Assembly: GCA_037074765.1 (NCBI GenBank)
Contig: JBAMDO010000538.1
Location: forward strand, 1-12,596
DNA from: Mansonella perstans
Taxonomy: Eukaryota; Nematoda; Chromadorea; Rhabditida; Onchocercidae
DNA length: 12,596 nt
Direction: 5' to 3'
Both the position numbers and the translations under genes were made by a program. Below are positions 8,418 to 12,596 of this stretch, piece after piece. The notes under the pieces were generated by a model, which saw nothing but the letters and a program-made list of their open reading frames with translations, did not search any database and was not told where the DNA came from. Positions within the stretch are counted from its first letter, which is position 1. Every line of letters begins with the position of its first letter.

Positions 8418-8635
8418 CTTTTTGATATTTTGGTTTCTGACAAGTTTGACAATTTTTATGACGACAGTAGGTTGAAGAGGATGAATTGATAATTTAGATT
8501 TACAAGATTTATTTTTTACTGCCAGAAACAAACTAAAATTATTAATATCTTGATCAATAATCATTGTCACTTTTTATACCTCTGGACGAATTTTGGTCGT
8601 TTCCGAGGTCTTCGGATCAGGAATGCCGAACTTAC

Positions 8636-8645
8636 CTTTTGGCAT
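8636..8645 (-). CDS. HK: Candidate hexokinase copy B exon 1 (start codon)
   Basis: ATGCCAAAAG is followed by a textbook donor, GTAAGT. The single leftover base pairs in phase with exon 2 starting AT at 8417, giving M-P-K-D-N-E-N-L-L. A TTCCAG acceptor lies 7 bases before the ATG. The exon is tiny and placed only by splice logic, so it is tentative. An alternative ATG at 8672 reads another frame. Confidence 0.45.
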
Positions 8646-8651
8646 TGAATC

Positions 8652-8660
8652 TCTGGAAGA
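8652..8660 (-). promoter_or_regulatory. Possible spliced-leader acceptor before hexokinase copy B
   Basis: Minus strand TCTTCCAG, with the AG at 8654-8653, lies 7 bases before the candidate ATG at 8645. In nematodes a trans-splice acceptor often sits a few bases before the start codon. This is inference: it could be an ordinary intron acceptor or chance. Confidence 0.25.
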
Positions 8661-9143
8661 TTTTCATCAGTTTAATTTTGGAAATAATAAAAACTTTCAC
8701 AATTCCTATTTGAATTCAAAAAAACTCTTATAATTCTCCGCACTCTAATCCACTTTCAGTAATCTTTAATGCATAATTGCAGCAATGAATAACAACCAGT
8801 ATGAAATTCGCAAGAACTGACAGTATATAAATGAATTGCTGCTTATAAGAATTCATCAATTTATAGCACTTTTTTTCCAAGCTTAATTGAATATAACAGT
8901 TCCTCTGCATTTTCAGACTTCACTCCATGTCTTGAATCAATTATGATAGTGGCAAAAGTTGTTTCACTTAAAGAGATTATAGGAATTAAAGCTAGAATTG
9001 TTGATCTTTCTGTTTAGTTAGCTCTCCCTTTCTTTTTACTGTTTTATGGGCCATAAGACTCATTCGAATCATTGAGAAAAAGGAAAAATATTGAATTTAT
9101 ACTTTTAATCGATATGATATGATACTGAATTCACTGACCTATC
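8661..9143. other. Spacer, no gene seen
   Basis: AT-rich sequence between the degraded coding stretch and hexokinase copy B exon 1. I see no convincing reading frame on either strand; a hydrophobic 60-codon run on the minus strand at 8910-8728 has no support. It would hold the promoter of copy B if that gene is real. Confidence 0.5.
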
Positions 9144-9710
9144 TTATTTCTTCAATATTAAAGGGCAGTATTTAAATGGCTTGCTTTCACCAGTGGTTTC
9201 TTCAACATTACTTCGGATGAGTGCCAATACAACGATTTCTTTTCTAAGCTGATTATATCAGTCTTTCGATTTTTGAATGATTTCTTCGATATCGTTAAAT
9301 GATTGGCAATCTGCTGCTAACTCCCTAAAAAGTTGTAGCAACTCTTCTCGCCATCACAGCTACTTTCCATTCTCTAGCATACATCTTCAGCGAAATGTAT
9401 ATGAAATAGAAAAAGTATTTTCCTATAAATTGACATATTCACAGGAAAGCATCTCTTGATTACAAATTTTTTTTGTTACGAGTTTCTTCTCCTTACATAA
9501 TAATCGATTTGCTTTGCGAAGCATCATCAACAAAACCAATGGATTTTATCACGCTTTTTTCCACAAATTCATAAAGCTTTCGTGCAAATTTAGCATGAAT
9601 TGAAGTTATTCAAAAAATTTTCCGATAAGGACAACGAGTTTCGAAAGTGAACTTCACTTGAGACAAATGAAAACGACGGGTGAAATGAAAGAGAATTCTT
9701 TTACTACAAG
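9144..9710 (-). pseudogene. Unassigned degraded coding stretch between the hexokinase copies
   Basis: I do not recognise the product. Two blocks read like protein. Block one (9710-9497) reads KRILFHFTRRFHLSQVKFTF, then after one in-frame TGA AKFARKLYEFVEKSVIKSIG and DDASQSKSII, ending at a good donor AT|GTAAGG. Block two (9384-9144) reads MYAREWKVAVMA, shifts frame, then EELLQLFRELAADCQSFNDI, EEIIQKSKD, one in-frame TGA, and YNQLRKEIVVLALIRSN to a TAA at 9144. The blocks are separated by 112 bases ending in GAAG. The two TGA codons are not homopolymer errors, so this looks like decayed coding sequence. It is not hexokinase by any motif I know. Exon limits are approximate, and the whole call may be a chance run. 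Confidence 0.3.
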
Positions 9711-9886
9711 CTGTAAGCGCTCTTTTGATAAGCAGTCGTTATTGCCTTAAGTAAAAATATACTGTTAACTAATTTGAATAGCATTTTTTCGTATATTAAT
9801 TTACAATAATATTTGCTCATCTATCCATGTTGTTAATTTACCGGGAAGAAAGGAGGAATTTGATTTGTATGAGAGTTTATCAGTAG

Positions 9887-9892
9887 TTTATT
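9887..9892 (-). promoter_or_regulatory. Candidate poly(A) signal of hexokinase copy A
   Basis: AATAAA on the minus strand, 77 bases after the copy A stop codon. This is a normal distance for an animal 3' UTR, in a T-rich setting. Confidence 0.5.
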
Positions 9893-9968
9893 TAAAATGA
9901 CATCATCAGCATTATTAGTAATATCAGGAATAATATTAATGGAATTTGTTTTAGCAATCAGTCGTAGC

Positions 9969-10058
9969 TTATCCATGTTCCTTTCTGACTCGATCAGCAA
10001 CAGCAGCAACGAGAGCTGCTCCACGGCCACTTCCATCTTCTGACAGCATTAATTGGTA
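9969..10058 (-). CDS. HK: Hexokinase copy A exon 10 (C-terminus, stop)
   Basis: The acceptor is ACTTCAG before TACCAATTA. It encodes [20 protein letters not shown] and ends RKEHG, then TAA at 9971-9969. LSEDGSGxGAAL is the family's adenosine-binding end motif. Thirty codons including the stop, frame clean. This fixes the 3' end of copy A. Confidence 0.92.
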   Translation of the reverse strand, partial: YQLMLSEDGSGRGAALVAAVADRVRKEHG

Positions 10059-12332
10059 CTGAAGTTTTTGCTTCTTCAGTGAAATTTTTAACGTAATTCA
10101 GACTTTTTAGATAATAAGAAAAACACCTCTTGATTCACTGTTTGCATTGCTACTGAATAATAGAAAGGGGCTCTATCCCCATCAAGAGACACAACAGAGC
10201 TTGCCTAAATTTAACTGAAAACTTTTTGAAACTTGAAAGAGAAAGGAGTTCAAACTGATAAAATTTAAAGCCTCGCAGAAGCTCGAACATACGTCAAGAT
10301 TTTTCGGCAATAAATCATTGATTTTTGAATCAAGAATTTTGTCGAATTTCGGATGAAACCGATATACTGATCCATCCACTCCTACTGTTACAAACTTCTT
10401 CTGCATACGAGTCAAAATGCATGATACACCAGCTGCAGTGAGATATGCAGCCCTAAAAAACGGTTTGCTTCTACTCTTTAGTAATTAATAAGTAGTAACT
10501 TTTACTCCTTAGTAATTAATAATTAATAGTAGGAATTAATAAGCTGACAAAGAAAAACTGTTTTGAAAGTGACAAGTTTTTGATTGACAACTGTTTTGAT
10601 TTAACTAATTAACATTTATCAAATTATTAGTGTTCCTAATTTTTATTTCTACTGATTTATTCGTTAAAGATTTACAATGCATTTTAGATAAAAAATGAAG
10701 TTGAGATTATTAATTAAGTTAGTATGAAGAATGTCGCAAAAAACAATTGAGATTATTTTCTGTAAGAAAAAGAACTAAGACAGCAAGATGAATGAAGAAA
10801 ATTATTTGGAGATTATAAACTAACAACTGCAAAGCAAAAAATGAGGAAACAGATTGATAGAATAAAAAAGTGCCGTGTGCTAATCACTTCGCAAATGTAT
10901 GCCACATGAAAGCAATCGCTATCACTGATCTTGTTTATTCCGATCTGTTGCAGAATTTGAAGTGTCCTTCGTAAATCCCCAAGGCCTTTTTGCCTGAATA
11001 AGTCTTGCTGTAGGTTTTTAAAAAAACGAGAAATTGATAAAAACTTACGAATAACAGTGAAAATTAAGCTTTTGTTAATTTGATTCATGCTATATAAATC
11101 ATTCAAAGACAAAAAAATGAGCGAGGTTTTAATTTTGCTGAAACTTTTCATAAACTTTGATTCAAATGAATGAAAACCATTTGATAATTAAGAAATGATA
11201 TCAAAAGGAAAGTAAGGAAAAATCGAACTCCTCAATGTCGGAAACAAATTTAGTTGGAAAACAGTCTGGCTTTGAAATGGCTTCATAATCACCATCGAAA
11301 AGCATGTTTTTTTTTGCCAACTTTAAAAGAACGCAGCGCACAATCTCTCCCATGTACATCCCAGATATCATCTTCTCAAAGCTTCAAATATGTTCTATGA
11401 ATTTTAAATGATACATTTCAATGAATTAGAGAAAAATAAGTTCTAATCTCATAAAATTGAATATGTAGAGAAAAATAAACTCACAGATGTTTACCAGGAT
11501 TGATGGATCTCTGATCGACATCCCTATCAAATTCTGTGAGAAGAAAATCTATGCAGCCATTATCTCCAAAGGCACCCCACTCCATATTTATGATCATCTA
11601 AGATGCATTTTGATATGGTAATCAAAAAAGAACCCTCTGAAGGTGCAAACTTCGGAATTGTTTCCTTTTGAAATGCAAAGAATTAATGAAATTAAATTTG
11701 CAACAAACTTCTTTTGGATATTTGTCCTTTTCAAATCCATATTTTTTAAATTTTGGACAGTTGGAAAGCTTTCCATGTAGCAAGCATTTGTGCCAGTTCC
11801 GAGAATAACGCCAATTTGACAAGTGTTGTCTTTAAAGGCACATGCCATCAGTGTGCCAACTGTATCATTAAGTAGCGCACTACATCGATACTGATATCCT
11901 GAATTTTTAAAATTTGTTAACAATATACTAATTCTTAAACAATATCCTGTTTAATGGTAGAATCGTATCATTTTGAATAAGTTATCAGTTGAAGTAGGAA
12001 ATTTGGTGGGAATAAAGAAAATGACTGAATAAAAATGGTATGATTTCTCTTCAAAAGTAAAGATTTTGTTTCAATAGAAGCAAAAATGTCAAGTAGAAAA
12101 GCTGAACATTGTTATACCTTGCGTCGATTGCAAGCTTCTCGAAGGAACTGGACGACGTCTTTACCTCCACTCCTTTCGCATTGAAACTTTCGTCCAGCTA
12201 ATAAGTTTGCCAGTAGTAAGATCTTCCTGCTGTACCGGGAATGAGAATGTGAAACCGAGTGGTAACTCTTTGAATCTTTCAAGTCATGTTCTTCCAGGAA
12301 ATCAGCTAAGCACTGGCAATGTGATCGAACAA
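9969..12332 (-). CDS. HK: Hexokinase copy A, exons 4-10 (5' part beyond the right edge)
   Basis: Hexokinase phosphorylates glucose at C6 with ATP, the first step of glycolysis, in the cytosol. Seven minus-strand exons can be joined with consistent phases: 12118-12332, 11709-11898, 11485-11597, 11229-11381, 10874-10993, 10293-10452 and 9969-10058. They carry in order the sugar-binding signature ([10 protein letters not shown]), the catalytic-Asp block NDTVGT, the phosphate loop [37 protein letters not shown] and the nucleotide-binding [12 protein letters not shown], ending at TAA. These exons give about 348 residues; with exons like 1-3 of copy B the protein would be about 460, normal for a single-domain hexokinase. 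Exons 4 and 5 contain six 1-base losses in homopolymers; exons 6-10 read cleanly. I read these losses as sequencing errors, not pseudogene decay. Family assignment is very secure; exon ends are inferred from splice sites and phase. Confidence 0.9.
10293..10452 (-). CDS. HK: Hexokinase copy A exon 9 (GVDGSVY)
   Basis: The acceptor is TTTTTTAG before GGCTGCATAT and the donor is GAC|GTATGT. It encodes [30 protein letters not shown] and [19 protein letters not shown] is a hallmark of the hexokinase large domain, contacting ATP. At 160 bases, the one leading base completes the Arg codon started in exon 8. Confidence 0.9.
10453..10873. other. Hexokinase copy A intron 8
   Basis: A 421-base AT-rich intron. 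It contains a short direct repeat of ttagtaattaata (10478-10490 and 10509-10521) within a run of aattaata steps. No other feature seen. Confidence 0.6.
10874..10993 (-). CDS. HK: Hexokinase copy A exon 8
   Basis: The exon follows the acceptor TTATTCAG and encodes [19 protein letters not shown], then [15 protein letters not shown]. This matches the family segment with the conserved VCxxVSxRAA. The best exon end, placed by the Arg-Ala-Ala that continues in the next exon, falls at ACACG followed by GCACTT. That would be a GC donor with poor consensus. Length 120 fits the phases (1 + 39 codons + 2). Confidence 0.8.
11229..11381 (-). CDS. HK: Hexokinase copy A exon 7 ([11 protein letters not shown])
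   Basis: The exon completes a Leu codon with the previous exon and encodes [16 protein letters not shown], a leucine-rich stretch with LLKLAKK, then [11 protein letters not shown]. Its donor is GA|GTTCGA. At 153 bases the phases agree on both sides. The frame is clean in this copy. The left copy, of which only 1-60 is present, has lost one T just after the acceptor. Confidence 0.88.
11485..11597 (-). CDS. HK: Hexokinase copy A exon 6 (EWGAFGDNG)
   Basis: The acceptor is CATCTTAG before ATGATC, and the donor is a strong GTGAGT. It encodes [15 protein letters not shown], followed by TEFDRDVDQ and INPGKH. The Glu of NMEWGAFG contacts glucose in known hexokinases. At 113 bases it enters at phase 0 and leaves at phase 2. 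It is identical to 164-276. Confidence 0.9.
11709..11898 (-). CDS. HK: Hexokinase copy A exon 5 (catalytic NDTVGT block)
   Basis: The exon follows the acceptor ATTCAG and ends at GAA before the donor GTTTGT. It encodes [19 protein letters not shown] and [14 protein letters not shown], then a lysine-rich loop ending in YPKE. The Asp of NDTVGT is the family's catalytic base and GTGTNA is a phosphate-binding loop. Two 1-base losses, at GTGG(C) and at GGAAA(A)G, break the frame; restoring them gives 192 bases, or 64 codons. Copy B at 386-576 has both of these bases but lacks others, so the two copies correct each other. Confidence 0.88.
12118..12332 (-). CDS. HK: Hexokinase copy A exon 4 (sugar-binding signature)
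   Basis: The acceptor is TTTACAG before TTGTTCGATCAC and the donor is AAG|GTATAA. It encodes [27 protein letters not shown] and WTK, then GVEG and the [10 protein letters not shown] end. The reading frame jumps four times, each explained by one missing base in a run (at GCC/CAG, TCAAA, CGAAA and GGAGG). The observed 215 bases plus four gives 219, exactly 73 codons, with phase 0 at both ends. [10 protein letters not shown] and the WTK region belong to the hexokinase glucose-binding small domain. No second copy of this exon is present in the window. Confidence 0.85.
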
Positions 12333-12596
12333 CTGTAAATCATAGATGACCAAAGTAATATCGATATGACAATAGAATATTTATGTTTGTCTACATTTTA
12401 GATTAAACTTTCTTTGCAAACACATCATGCTCGTTTGGTCTTGCTGGTTAACTTGAAATTCTTAAAATAAGCACCCTATCGCCCATCGGTTACTATCAAT
12501 TCTATATCAGAAAAAACATAATAATATAAATTCCCCAATCTAAGAATTTTTAGGAATTTCAGAACACAATGCTCGTACTCGAATCTTGGAAAACCA
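12333..12596. other. Hexokinase copy A intron 3, running off the right edge
   Basis: AT-rich sequence upstream of exon 4 with no coding similarity that I can see. Exon 3 of copy A should lie beyond the window. Confidence 0.55.

Larger units (their letters stand above)
1..8645 (-). pseudogene. HK: Hexokinase copy B, interrupted by BEL/Pao sequence, exon 4 missing
   Basis: Exon pieces on the minus strand run 8636-8645, 8279-8417, 7886-8076, then (past about 7.3 kb holding the retroelements) 386-576, 164-276 and 1-60, continuing off the left edge. Order and phases follow copy A except that the 73-codon exon carrying [10 protein letters not shown] is nowhere between exon 3 and exon 5. Exon 3 ends at phase 0 and exon 5 begins at phase 0, so a direct 3-to-5 splice would stay in frame but would lack the glucose-binding signature. 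Frame breaks in exons 2, 5 and 7 are 1-base homopolymer changes and may be errors. The catalytic NDTVGT and [10 protein letters not shown] are retained. I call it a probable pseudogene because of the lost exon; a misassembled functional gene is the main alternative. Confidence 0.7.
11321..11931. repeat. Direct repeat, right copy (hexokinase exons 5-7 with introns)
   Basis: Partner of 1-610, offset by about 11.32 kb in the same orientation. Unlike the left copy it is flanked on both sides by continuous hexokinase sequence (exon 4 to the right, the rest of exon 7 and exon 8 to the left), so this is the ancestral-looking arrangement. Confidence 0.93.

Noticed and set aside
8259..8570. 103-codon minus-strand frame as a distinct gene
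   Set aside because: Its last part is hexokinase exon 2 after the one-base offset; the rest is intron read in a chance frame.
10813..11151. 112-codon minus-strand frame as a separate gene
   Set aside because: Only its central 40 codons match hexokinase exon 8; the rest is flanking intron.
11594..11923. Minus-strand 109-codon frame over exon 5
   Set aside because: Its middle part is genuine hexokinase exon 5, but its start is intron and its end is intron 5 read through after a frame break.

Overview
This is an AT-rich, intron-containing invertebrate sequence. All the main genes read on the minus strand. A BEL/Pao LTR retrotransposon (a metazoan-restricted group) and a hexokinase gene cut by short GT-AG introns point to an animal. 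A possible spliced-leader acceptor just before the hexokinase start would fit a nematode, perhaps a Trichinella-like one, but the species is inference only.

Layout, right to left along the coding strand. (1) 12332-9969: exons 4 to 10 of a single-domain hexokinase (copy A), from the sugar-binding exon to the stop codon, with a poly(A) signal after it; its first exons lie beyond the right edge. (2) 9710-9144: a degraded, protein-like stretch I cannot identify. (3) 8645-7886: exons 1 to 3 of a second hexokinase (copy B). (4) 7233-7471 on the plus strand: a short unassigned reading frame with its own poly(A) signal. (5) 7144-906: a BEL/Pao element with a full-length 5' LTR, primer-binding site, gag, protease/RT/RNase H and integrase regions, and a 3' LTR cut short. 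(6) 905-611: part of the protease domain of a different BEL/Pao family. (7) 610-1: exons 5, 6 and the start of 7 of hexokinase copy B.

The two hexokinase copies form a head-to-tail tandem. Bases 1-610 and 11321-11931 match without one substitution and differ only by eleven 1-base changes in homopolymer runs. The same kind of 1-base loss accounts for the other hexokinase exon frame breaks, apart from one apparent gain in exon 2, so most frameshifts here look like base-calling errors. In copy B the 73-codon exon 4 (the glucose-binding signature) is absent, and the BEL element plus BEL fragment sit where it should be. The window therefore records a recent tandem duplication with a retroelement-associated exon loss, or a misassembly at the same places; the sequence alone cannot separate these.
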